DNA from: Halomicronema sp. CCY15110
GTDB lineage: Bacteria; Cyanobacteriota; Cyanobacteriia; Phormidesmidales; Phormidesmidaceae
Reading direction: 5' to 3'
Length of the DNA: 48,675 nucleotides
Assembly (NCBI RefSeq): GCF_016888165.1
Contig: NZ_JACSWC010000422.1
Span: 1 to 48,675 of the forward strand
Part shown: piece by piece, positions 42,117-48,675 of the stretch
Position numbering within the stretch: the stretch's first letter is position 1
How the letters are laid out: every line of letters starts with the position of its first letter
Notes under the pieces: model-generated
The model's database searches: none
Told to the model about the DNA's origin: nothing
Seen by the model: the letters and a program-made list of their open reading frames with translations, nothing else
Position numbers and translations under genes: made by a program

Positions 42117-43319
42117 TTAGTCATCTAATGGTGCCCACGTGAATCGGGGCACCATAGGCTGTTTGTCAAGGTGGCCATAGTGTTCTGTCACCATCCGTGT
42201 GGTCTTGTGTCCCATCCAGTAGGCTGTTTGTTCGTCTGGCATACCGTTTCGCTTTGCCCACGTTGCAAAAGTATGGCGTGCAGCATAGGGCGGGCGGTAT
42301 AAATCGATACGGGCTTCTCTGAGGATGCCATGCCAGCTGCGATTACAAAAATTGTGGTCATCGATGGCTAGTCCCTCGGGACTAGGAAACACCAAGCTAT
42401 CTGGCTTGGCGTCTGGGTATTTTTTGCGCTGGTAGGCAAAAATCTGAAGTTGCTCGCTCCCTAGCGGTAAAGTGGCAACCTCTCCGGTTTTGGTTTCTTT
42501 ACGTTTGCGGGCAGCACTAGAAGTCTTGCCGTCTTCTCCCCGACTTAATGACTCAGCGATGACAAGGCTGCGGCCCTCAAGGTCAATACGCTTCCACTGG
42601 AGCCCGATCAGTTCACTGGGACGGAGTCCCAGAAAGAACATTGCTGAGACGTACCCGTAATAGTGGCGATAGTAGCGGCTCAGCTGAAGACTTGACAGTA
42701 TGAGATCGCGTTCCTCATCGGTGAAGGCTTCCCGGCTGGCGCGGTTCTTTTCAGTGCGAACGGTTTCACACTTTCGGAAATGGTCAGTTTCCCAGTGGTC
42801 ATAAGCGATCGCCCACTGGGAAAAGCGACGCAGCAGTGAGGTGTATTTATTGAGGGTGCGATCGCTGATTGGTTTTGCTGCGGTGGCACGCAGCTCCCCC
42901 ATCTTGAGTTTGCCGATAAATTCCAGCGCGCGATCGCTGCTGTCGATGGTGCCAAACCGCTGCAAGTATCGCAGCATCGTCCCGTAGACTTCATGGAGAT
43001 TGTATTCACCACTGCCTTGCTGACGACGGGATTCAATGAACTGCTCGAACAGTTCTGCCGTGGTAACGGGTTGGGTGTCCTTATCCTGATGGGGCTGTTG
43101 GCGGTACTTTTCGAGGGTTTCGTCAAAATTCCCATAGGCCATGTCCTTTTCAATGTCGTTAGCAAGTTCTTGGGCCTTAAGTCGCCATTGCAATATGTCA
43201 GGTTTTCCATAGTAGAGGGTGTGTCGCCGGCCCTCATGTCTCCATCGGAGTTGTAACAGTCCCCTACGTGCAGTGACTGATACTGATCCTTTTTTTGCTC
43301 TCGCGCTCTTTCGTGGCAT
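42117..43319 (-). CDS. Tyrosine recombinase (integrase)
   Basis: The 400-residue product has an N-terminal arm-type DNA-binding segment, a SAM-like core-binding domain (about 85-185) and a catalytic domain. The catalytic set is visible: Arg in FFLGLRPSELIGLQW, RHTFATWAK (Arg348-His), GHKTTRMVTEHYGHLD with His and the nucleophile Tyr381. It is complete. The gene lies directly beside tRNA-Ala and points toward it, the normal arrangement for an island integrase that uses the tRNA as attachment site. Start ATG at 43319. Confidence 0.93.
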   Translation of the reverse strand: MPRKSARAKKGSVSVTARRGLLQLRWRHEGRRHTLYYGKPDILQWRLKAQELANDIEKDMAYGNFDETLEKYRQQPHQDKDTQPVTTAELFEQFIESRRQQGSGEYNLHEVYGTMLRYLQRFGTIDSSDRALEFIGKLKMGELRATAAKPISDRTLNKYTSLLRRFSQWAIAYDHWETDHFRKCETVRTEKNRASREAFTDEERDLILSSLQLSRYYRHYYGYVSAMFFLGLRPSELIGLQWKRIDLEGRSLVIAESLSRGEDGKTSSAARKRKETKTGEVATLPLGSEQLQIFAYQRKKYPDAKPDSLVFPSPEGLAIDDHNFCNRSWHGILREARIDLYRPPYAARHTFATWAKRNGMPDEQTAYWMGHKTTRMVTEHYGHLDKQPMVPRFTWAPLDD

Positions 43320-43614
43320 CTTTCTTTCACTCTTAATTTTTTGATTGACTGCTGGTATTCATCGGACCTCATGCATTCGCCTAAGTTCTGATACCCAGAA
43401 ATGGAATGTTGAGCAGCAGTTGCCTTACTCAGGATGCTCTAGCCTATGGCAACGCTATGGTGATGACTCTAAAAGCTCTAGTCAGGACAGTGGAGCTACA
43501 AGATGACTAGGAATCTGGTTAAGAACGTAGTTGCCCCGTGCAGGCAAGAGTTGAGTGCTCACTATCATTATCCCAACCCATCAGAATGGATAAGGCTAGA
43601 AAAGCTGTTGCTGT

Positions 43615-43802
43615 TAGCGTCACTCACGTCATTAGCGTCACGGTATTACTCAAGACCTAGTTGCAGAGGCATTTCATCATTGACGCTAGGTGACGCTATA
43701 GGATTAGCGATGGTGTTAGCGTCACGGATAGCGTACGACCTGAAATACTAATCTGTAAGGGTTGTGAGCGATTAGCTGACGCGAGTGATGCTAATGACGC
43801 TA
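43615..43802. repeat. Iteron-like cluster of TAGCGTCA words
   Basis: Six exact copies of TAGCGTCA occur in both orientations: 43615-43622, 43633-43640 and 43717-43724 forward; 43681-43688, 43691-43698 and 43795-43802 reverse. Two near copies also occur (43729 and 43777). The last overlaps the stop codon of the primase-like gene. This pattern recalls iterons of a replication origin or a multi-site operator. Confidence 0.6.
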
Positions 43803-45740
43803 CAGGAATAATTTTTCTAAGATGTGTTGACGCCTATTTTTGCCCTCACCCTTAGACCAGTTGATACCGCAGCCTCTTAAATCTGGGGCAAGACGTCGAA
43901 GTTCTTTGCTTAAACGGGTTGCGTCTCCCGGCCAACGTCTAGACTTTACGGTTCTCTCGTCTACAAAACTAGCAAGCTCGTCAAGTAGTTCAGTCGAGGT
44001 GCCTTGCCAACGTAACCGCCCCTCCATAAGTCGCTGAATGGCTGTTCCGAGTGGCGACGACTCCAGAGCAATTTCATGGTGCTCTTCAGAGTTGCCTTGA
44101 ATTGCGGCCATGAAGACCCCGGCAGGAATGCCCATTGCAGGTTCGGCAGCGATGGCGAAACGGGCAAAGTCTGCCATGCGTGGTAGATGATCCGGTTTCA
44201 CCTCGGGCAGTACCGCTAGGGTTTGACTCACTGCTGTCAGCAAGGCACCCAGCAGGCGAGGGCGATTGGCATCGAGATGTTTTTCAAGGTCTGCTTCCCC
44301 TATACGATTATTGGTGGGAATGGGTTTAAGGTTCACCAGAATCGAGCGTTCCAGGAGGTCGCCCCTAGTGGCCAGAGAGTCAATACCTGTGAGCAACTGT
44401 GGCCGGACAAACTCAAAAACCGTCTCCTCATCATTTTCGTAGAGGGTTCGAATGGTGAATCCAGCCCCGGTAGAGGTACGACAGATGGCGTCACTTTGGT
44501 CTGAAGCAATGCCACTAAGGTTGTCATAGACAACTAGCCAGCGTCGGCCCAGGGTGATGGCCTGCTGTCTCAGATCCGAAATTGCGGGAATAAGGGGGGA
44601 CTTACTGGGGTCAACTAAACTTTTGAGTAACCGAGCGGTGGAACTTTTACCACTGCCCTGTTCACCATGTAGGATCAGCACTGGATGAGGATGCTTGGGA
44701 TAGAAACAGAACAGCAACCAAGCCAGAATCAACACCCATGCATCATCTTCGACGTTCAGTAGGCTGCGCAGTTCTGATACATGATCCCCATACTCTGGAA
44801 CAGGTAAGGCAAGCTGAGTGTCAGGGCGGAGAAACCTAACCGGACATTGCTGGGATGGAATGGGTGTCCAACCATCGGCCCGGATCTGAATAACTGTCCA
44901 GTCATCGCGGCCCAAGTCGAGATACAGGTTACCGGCATGCTCTGCAATACGTAGGTAAACATCTCTCTGGGCACCGTCGAATATCGCGATCGCTTCCAAT
45001 AGTCCCAGCGTGTCTTGCATAGTTTGGGTTCCAACTGCTTTTTGCTCAGACTCAAAATAACGATGACTTAACCATTGACGGAATTGCTTGCGACGGATGG
45101 GTAGCGTCTGGCGGACTCCATTTATCACCACGTCAGCAAAGGTATTTTTACTCGGTGTGTGGAACAAGGTGCATTCATTGAGGGCAATTTCTCTCAGAAT
45201 ATCCGCCGCTGTTTTCTTGCCAGGATTAAGCCCAACAGCCTTTGCCCGTTCTTTCATCAACTGTCTGGCGGCAAACTTATCGTGTCCATGTTCTTGGCAC
45301 CAACCTGCCAACTCGACGATGGATTCTTCGTAGGTTTGCAATTCCTCTTTTACCATCACCAACAAATGGTCGACCTGCACTTCAACTTCTGCAGCATTGA
45401 GTTGCGCATTCCGATTTTTCTGAGTGGTCGACCTACGCGGTTTACACCGGCGGTTAGATTGTCGAGTTTCTTTCAAGGGAGCGATCGCTTCCCGAATTTG
45501 GCGTTTACCCTCATCGGTGTCGGCGCAACCACACGCGAAAGCACTATATGCTCCGGTTTGCAGATTGACCTTGAAGTTTTCTTCCCCGCACAGAGGACAG
45601 TGGTATTCACCGTCCGCCTTACCCTTAACGGGAGTTAATTTGTCGAGATGCTCAAGGATATTGAAGTTACTAGATGGTGGTTGATTTCCTTGCGAGAATT
45701 GTCTCTTAGAGTTATATTCCATAAGTGAACTTAGCCTCAT
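43800..45740 (-). CDS. Primase/helicase-like P-loop ATPase of the island
   Basis: The 646-residue product starts with a zinc-finger-like segment (EYHCPLCGEENFKVNLQTGAYSAFACGCA, about 43-71) of the kind found in phage and plasmid primases. A long charged helical part follows. The C-terminal half is an ATPase with Walker A HGEQGSGKSSTARLL (about 356-370) and Walker B RRWLVVYDNLSGI. LLERSILVNLKPI and a final winged-helix-like part are also seen. A role in replication of the excised element is inferred. Starts at 45740 or 45722 are both possible. It ends in the iteron-like cluster. Confidence 0.75.
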   Translation of the reverse strand: MRLSSLMEYNSKRQFSQGNQPPSSNFNILEHLDKLTPVKGKADGEYHCPLCGEENFKVNLQTGAYSAFACGCADTDEGKRQIREAIAPLKETRQSNRRCKPRRSTTQKNRNAQLNAAEVEVQVDHLLVMVKEELQTYEESIVELAGWCQEHGHDKFAARQLMKERAKAVGLNPGKKTAADILREIALNECTLFHTPSKNTFADVVINGVRQTLPIRRKQFRQWLSHRYFESEQKAVGTQTMQDTLGLLEAIAIFDGAQRDVYLRIAEHAGNLYLDLGRDDWTVIQIRADGWTPIPSQQCPVRFLRPDTQLALPVPEYGDHVSELRSLLNVEDDAWVLILAWLLFCFYPKHPHPVLILHGEQGSGKSSTARLLKSLVDPSKSPLIPAISDLRQQAITLGRRWLVVYDNLSGIASDQSDAICRTSTGAGFTIRTLYENDEETVFEFVRPQLLTGIDSLATRGDLLERSILVNLKPIPTNNRIGEADLEKHLDANRPRLLGALLTAVSQTLAVLPEVKPDHLPRMADFARFAIAAEPAMGIPAGVFMAAIQGNSEEHHEIALESSPLGTAIQRLMEGRLRWQGTSTELLDELASFVDERTVKSRRWPGDATRLSKELRRLAPDLRGCGINWSKGEGKNRRQHILEKLFL

Positions 45741-45808
45741 CAGATGGGTGTGGTTATGTGTTTTCGCAAAGTTTTTCAGCCCCTGCTGTGGTTTAGCGGG
45801 GGCTATTT

Positions 45809-46075
45809 TTATGCAGTAGCTCTACTGGATGCTAGTGATTCCAGATAGGCGTTTATGGCACGTTTGTGGGCATCAGGATTGGTCTGGTTATGCAGGAAAT
45901 CCCGCAGGAGTTCGAGGTTGTAGAGAGTTTTACGGGGTCCCACGCGCAGCCAGTGGACGCCCTCAGTCAATTTGGGCCGTTGCCCGTCACGGCCCAACCG
46001 CCAATACTTGAGAGTACTCGGCGAAATCCCCAATTCAGCTTGGATTACTCGCTTTGAGACAAGTTGATTAGTCAT
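45809..46075 (-). CDS. Small helix-turn-helix protein, possible excisionase
   Basis: The 88-residue product begins with a MerR/excisionase-like winged helix: LVSKRVIQAELGISPSTLKYWRLGRDGQRPKLTEGVHW with the recognition helix at about 18-28. A loop and a helical C-terminus with YNLELLRDFLHNQ follow. Size and place (between the primase-like gene and an unknown gene, on the island) fit an excisionase or transcriptional switch protein. It lies 68 bases upstream of the primase-like gene on the same strand, so cotranscription is possible. Confidence 0.72.
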   Translation of the reverse strand: MTNQLVSKRVIQAELGISPSTLKYWRLGRDGQRPKLTEGVHWLRVGPRKTLYNLELLRDFLHNQTNPDAHKRAINAYLESLASSRATA

Positions 46076-46175
46076 CGCAGTTAACGGCCCTTAACAGCCG
46101 TAGTTGGTTTAACTGCGATAACAATGTCACTCAGAAAACTGGGCAAACGAAAATGGATCTAGATTTGAAGTTTTG

Positions 46176-46970
46176 TTAACTACCTTCTGAGTAAGTTTTT
46201 GTCTTAGGATTCCAAGGCACTTTTTTGCCATCTATCCAGGCAAATGAGCCAGAAAATATGAGTGCCCACTCTCCCCGTCGTCTATAGCCTGGCAAATAGA
46301 AATCCCGAATAAGCGACTCTTGAGCAGTCTTACAGTTTTTAAGGCTCTGCGAAGTGAGTTGACGATTTGGGCACTGGGGCTGTTGCAATGCAGATGCGGC
46401 TAGGGTGCGAATCATAAATGCGTCCCAACACCAGCCAGAATATTGGTTTTGATTGCAAATCTGTCGCATTTCTGGCAACTGTTGTGGGATAGAGCTGCCC
46501 AGGGGTAAATCTGTAAGTTTATCTAAGGTGTATTTCAACCTTTTTCTTATTTTCCAGCTGCTAATTTCCTTGTAAGGATGGAAGACATCGTCAACTGATT
46601 TGATCACTTCCTCAAGTAAAACATTCACAAAAAGTTCAGCTCGAGAATTAAATGGGAACTCGCCAAACAGTCTATCTGCTTCCATTTCTATGGCGGGATA
46701 TCCTTCATAAGTAAGCAGCATAAGTTTTTTGTACAAGTCGGACAAGCAAAGTATGGAGTCCTCGAACTTTACATGGGAGACTTTTATATAGCCAGCCTTA
46801 AATGGATCTGCTTGATCTGAGTAGAAGCTTTCTAGACAACGTGAAATCGCGTACCAATATCGCCGAATCTTAAGAGTCTCACATTGCTGATCTTCAGTTA
46901 AGGATACTGATTTATTCGACAACTCTAGACTGATTTGATCAGCCAGTATCTTTGGCAGCCTTCCCATCAT
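46176..46970 (-). CDS. Island gene of unknown function
   Basis: I do not recognise this 264-residue protein. It looks like a soluble, mostly helical protein with several aromatic residues and cysteines, no signal peptide and no membrane segment. It contains segments such as IRRYWYAISRCLESFYSDQ and YSGWCWDAFMIRTLAASALQ, and ends WALIFSGSFAWIDGKKVPWNPKTKTY. Two adjacent ATGs (46970, 46967) follow GAGG; the second has the better spacing. It sits upstream of the HTH gene on the same strand. Sequence searches are needed to classify it. Confidence 0.6.
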   Translation of the reverse strand: MMGRLPKILADQISLELSNKSVSLTEDQQCETLKIRRYWYAISRCLESFYSDQADPFKAGYIKVSHVKFEDSILCLSDLYKKLMLLTYEGYPAIEMEADRLFGEFPFNSRAELFVNVLLEEVIKSVDDVFHPYKEISSWKIRKRLKYTLDKLTDLPLGSSIPQQLPEMRQICNQNQYSGWCWDAFMIRTLAASALQQPQCPNRQLTSQSLKNCKTAQESLIRDFYLPGYRRRGEWALIFSGSFAWIDGKKVPWNPKTKTYSEGS

Positions 46971-47326
46971 TCACCTCGCTAGATGTCTTGAAACACTCAG
47001 GACACTTGCCCTCAAGGAATAAAAGCTATGGAACATCTGCGATCTTCCAGAACTATCACTCACTTCACCTACAGTTGAAAGCATCCTAAATACATCAGTA
47101 TTGTAATACACGGATACTGACCTAGTTGGATATAGTGAGTTTTTGTTAATGATTGATAGTCGATTTTGTGGCTTGACATTCAAATATAGGGTGCCATCCT
47201 GAAGATAAATTTAATTTCAAAGCTTTTTGGGAAAGCTCAAAATCATTCTTCTGCGTTCTCGTCTGCCCAGATAGAAGAAGAGAATTGCCAATTCAGCAGT
47301 TGATTCATAGACCAAGGATTCTAACG
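46971..47326. other. Non-coding gap on the island
   Basis: No convincing gene. A frame of 70 residues runs up to the stop directly before the 46970 gene, but its composition and lack of ribosome site argue against it. The promoters of the two divergent genes should lie here. Confidence 0.4.
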
Positions 47327-47569
47327 ATGGCAACTCCAGGCATTAAATCTATGCGAGGTCGGCCAGAGGCGTTTGACGAACCCAAGATTCCGACTTGTTT
47401 GAGTCTGACTCAAACAGCACGAGAGTGGCTGCACACAACTGCAAAGGGAATAAATACATCCAAGAGCGACTTAATAGAGCAGATGGCTAGAGGAGGTATA
47501 TATGTATCTTTTACAGAGTCAGATGAGGTCTCAAAACGACAGATTAATTCAGAAAGCCTCAAGTCCTAA
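47327..47569 (+). CDS. Small ribbon-helix-helix-like protein
   Basis: The 80-residue product has an N-terminal basic part (SMRGRPEAFDEPK), then a beta strand TCLSLTQTAREWLHTTAKGINTSKSDLIEQMAR. This fits a ribbon-helix-helix (CopG/Arc type) DNA-binding fold, in which the first strand contacts DNA and the two helices dimerise. The ATG follows AAGGA at a good distance. On an island it could regulate neighbours or act as an antitoxin; no toxin partner was recognised next to it. Confidence 0.62.
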   Translation: MATPGIKSMRGRPEAFDEPKIPTCLSLTQTAREWLHTTAKGINTSKSDLIEQMARGGIYVSFTESDEVSKRQINSESLKS

Positions 47570-47797
47570 GTGGCTCGTTACTTAGCCCGTATATAGGAAA
47601 AGGTGTAATAAACGAATATAGCGCCTCAATATTACGTTGAATTATTTATATATTGTCTAAAGCCCTATTCACTAAAGGTTCCAAGTCTTCTATTAGCAGC
47701 GATAAACCGACCAAAGCCTTTGATAAGCTCACCGAAATCATTCAATAAATATGTAATATAATTTCAGTCATAAGGATTTTTTGAGGGAGGTTTCTAA

Positions 47798-48607
47798 ATG
47801 AATGGGCCTCAAATAAAGATTGAAAACCTGCTGGATGCATTCTCAGCATACGAAGATTATCTGCAGCAAAAGCAGAGTCATAAACAAGCAAAAAATTCTA
47901 TTAACAAGCTCAAAACAGGACTTGTTCGCTTCACTTTGCCTGGCTGGGGATATCCGTTAAAGCTGACGGGCCGCTTGACTCCTGAGGAAATGTTGAGAGG
48001 TATAGAATTTATGGCTTCGGTGTCTCTTTTACAGGCTAATCAAGCTTTAGAAGTTCAAGAAAGTTTATTCCAGCGCATGGGCGACCTGGTCTCAGATGCC
48101 TCTAAACGAGTCTACCGGTCTGCTGTGAGGCAATTTATCGAGTACTGTCAATCTCTGGCTGCGTGGCCCACGTACCGACGTCCGGGTTTGCCTCCCACCG
48201 CCTACATCTATGGCAAACCCAAAAAGGTTTGGCACCACTTTGGATTACGCAGTCAAGACGTCCCCCCTGCATTGCAGGCCGAGCTCAATGAATACGCTGA
48301 AGCCCTTTCGAGTCGGACTCCTCCCTTGAGTCCTTCCTCCATTCAACGGCAGACCAGGGGCGTTCGTAAGATCTTGGGTTGGCTCCATAGGACGAAGAAT
48401 ATTGCCGTCGAAGAGCTGACCCTTTTCCAGATTGTGCCGGTTGAAGCGCTATTTGAAGAGGCCGCAGCGGCAAAAACGATGAGCTTGCTGCAAGAATACC
48501 TGGACTGGCTGAAATCGCGTGAAGAGCATATCCATTCTTTGAAGCAGGCGTTTATGCACTTTCTCTATTTGACTGAGTATGCCCATCATGTCTATCTCAA
48601 CTATTAG
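47798..48607 (+). CDS. Recombinase-like protein without visible catalytic domain
   Basis: The 269-residue product contains stretches like the core-binding (SAM-like) domain of tyrosine recombinases: KRVYRSAVRQFIEYCQSLAAWP and SSIQRQTRGVRKILGWLHRTKN, with LLQEYLDWLKSREEHIHSLKQAFMHFLYL near the end. No Arg-His-Tyr catalytic set is visible before the stop at 48605. It may be a decayed recombinase, a DNA-binding accessory protein, or the first half of a gene split by a stop. A ribosome site (GGAGG) precedes the ATG. Similarity is by pattern only. Confidence 0.55.
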   Translation: MNGPQIKIENLLDAFSAYEDYLQQKQSHKQAKNSINKLKTGLVRFTLPGWGYPLKLTGRLTPEEMLRGIEFMASVSLLQANQALEVQESLFQRMGDLVSDASKRVYRSAVRQFIEYCQSLAAWPTYRRPGLPPTAYIYGKPKKVWHHFGLRSQDVPPALQAELNEYAEALSSRTPPLSPSSIQRQTRGVRKILGWLHRTKNIAVEELTLFQIVPVEALFEEAAAAKTMSLLQEYLDWLKSREEHIHSLKQAFMHFLYLTEYAHHVYLNY

Positions 48608-48675
48608 ACGACAATGAGCCTGTCGGCTGACGACAACTAGAGAGGCGGATTTATTGATTTCGTCATCTGGATCCA

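Larger units (their letters stand above)
41982..48675. mobile_element. Integrated genomic island at tRNA-Ala (right part outside window)
   Basis: From the tRNA 3' end to the window's end the genes are an integrase, a primase-like ATPase, a small HTH protein and unrecognised ORFs, with lower and more varied composition than the core. No second copy of the tRNA 3' end was seen, so the far end lies beyond 48675 or is degenerate. Confidence 0.7.

Noticed and set aside
42680-43372. Long open frame of 230 codons over the integrase gene.
   Set aside because: It overlaps the well-supported integrase in another frame, has shadow-like composition rich in Ser, Pro and Arg, and no ribosome site.
43503-43751. 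Plus-strand ORF of 82 codons over the iteron-like cluster.
   Set aside because: It runs through the repeated words, its sequence is their translation, and there is no sign of a family or ribosome site.
46971-47183. 70-codon frame directly upstream of, and in frame with, the 46970 gene.
   Set aside because: A stop separates them, the downstream ATG has its own GAGG, and the upstream part shows no family pattern.

Overview
The window looks like a chromosome segment of a filamentous or otherwise mid-GC cyanobacterium. The octamer GCGATCGC (HIP1) is scattered densely through both coding and non-coding DNA. Several genes are typical of cyanobacteria: the RuBisCO accumulation factor Raf1, a Tic22-like protein, DUF4278 small proteins under glutamine riboswitches, an NtcA box and a SecA of the cyanobacterial type. 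No rRNA genes or CRISPR arrays were seen; there are two tRNA genes (Pro-TGG and Ala-GGC).

Layout. 1-3.6 kb: a small lipoprotein made of two repeats, a non-coding stretch with two copies of a hairpin-bearing dispersed repeat, then a LOG-family gene and a PIN-PhoH ATPase. 3.9-9.2 kb: a cysteine hydrolase, then a minus-strand run with an LRAT-fold protein, two FHA proteins (one with zinc ribbons), a coiled-coil protein and a membrane-anchored protein. 9.5-13.6 kb: tRNA-Pro, a Tic22-like gene, a MerR regulator and a rhomboid protease. Next comes the most striking locus: one NtcA-type promoter drives three consecutive units, each made of a glutamine riboswitch and a 56-codon DUF4278 (PirA-like) gene, closed by one terminator. 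13.8-22 kb: SixA and a DHH phosphoesterase, a small conserved protein, PurU, and a four-gene Gld-type ABC transporter operon. 22-30.4 kb: a small membrane protein, CysH, an intact IS630-type element with a frameshifting site, a candidate c-di-GMP-like RNA ahead of a GT39-type glycosyltransferase, a glutaredoxin-like protein, MurE, MarC, a dehydrogenase remnant and an AlkD-type protein.

30.4-33.8 kb is AT-richer and probably acquired. It holds a two-gene cassette (DUF1611 protein plus an alanine/ornithine racemase-fold protein) and ends in a broken HxlR regulator. 34-42 kb returns to core genes: a 58-residue membrane protein after secA, a SecA with about 93 extra residues, a GNAT protein, QueA, small proteins and Raf1. 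From tRNA-Ala (41.9 kb) to the window's end lies one side of an integrated element. It carries a tyrosine integrase beside the tRNA, an iteron-like cluster of an 8-base word, a primase/helicase-like ATPase, a small HTH protein and several unrecognised genes. Its far end is not in the window.

How the genes connect: the riboswitch locus appears to sense nitrogen status twice. NtcA can block the promoter when nitrogen is scarce, and glutamine can free the ribosome site of each gene. If these proteins act like PirA of Synechocystis, the output is PII-dependent control of arginine synthesis. The Gld-type ABC operon is a single transport machine. The other core genes look like ordinary housekeeping neighbours without a shared pathway.
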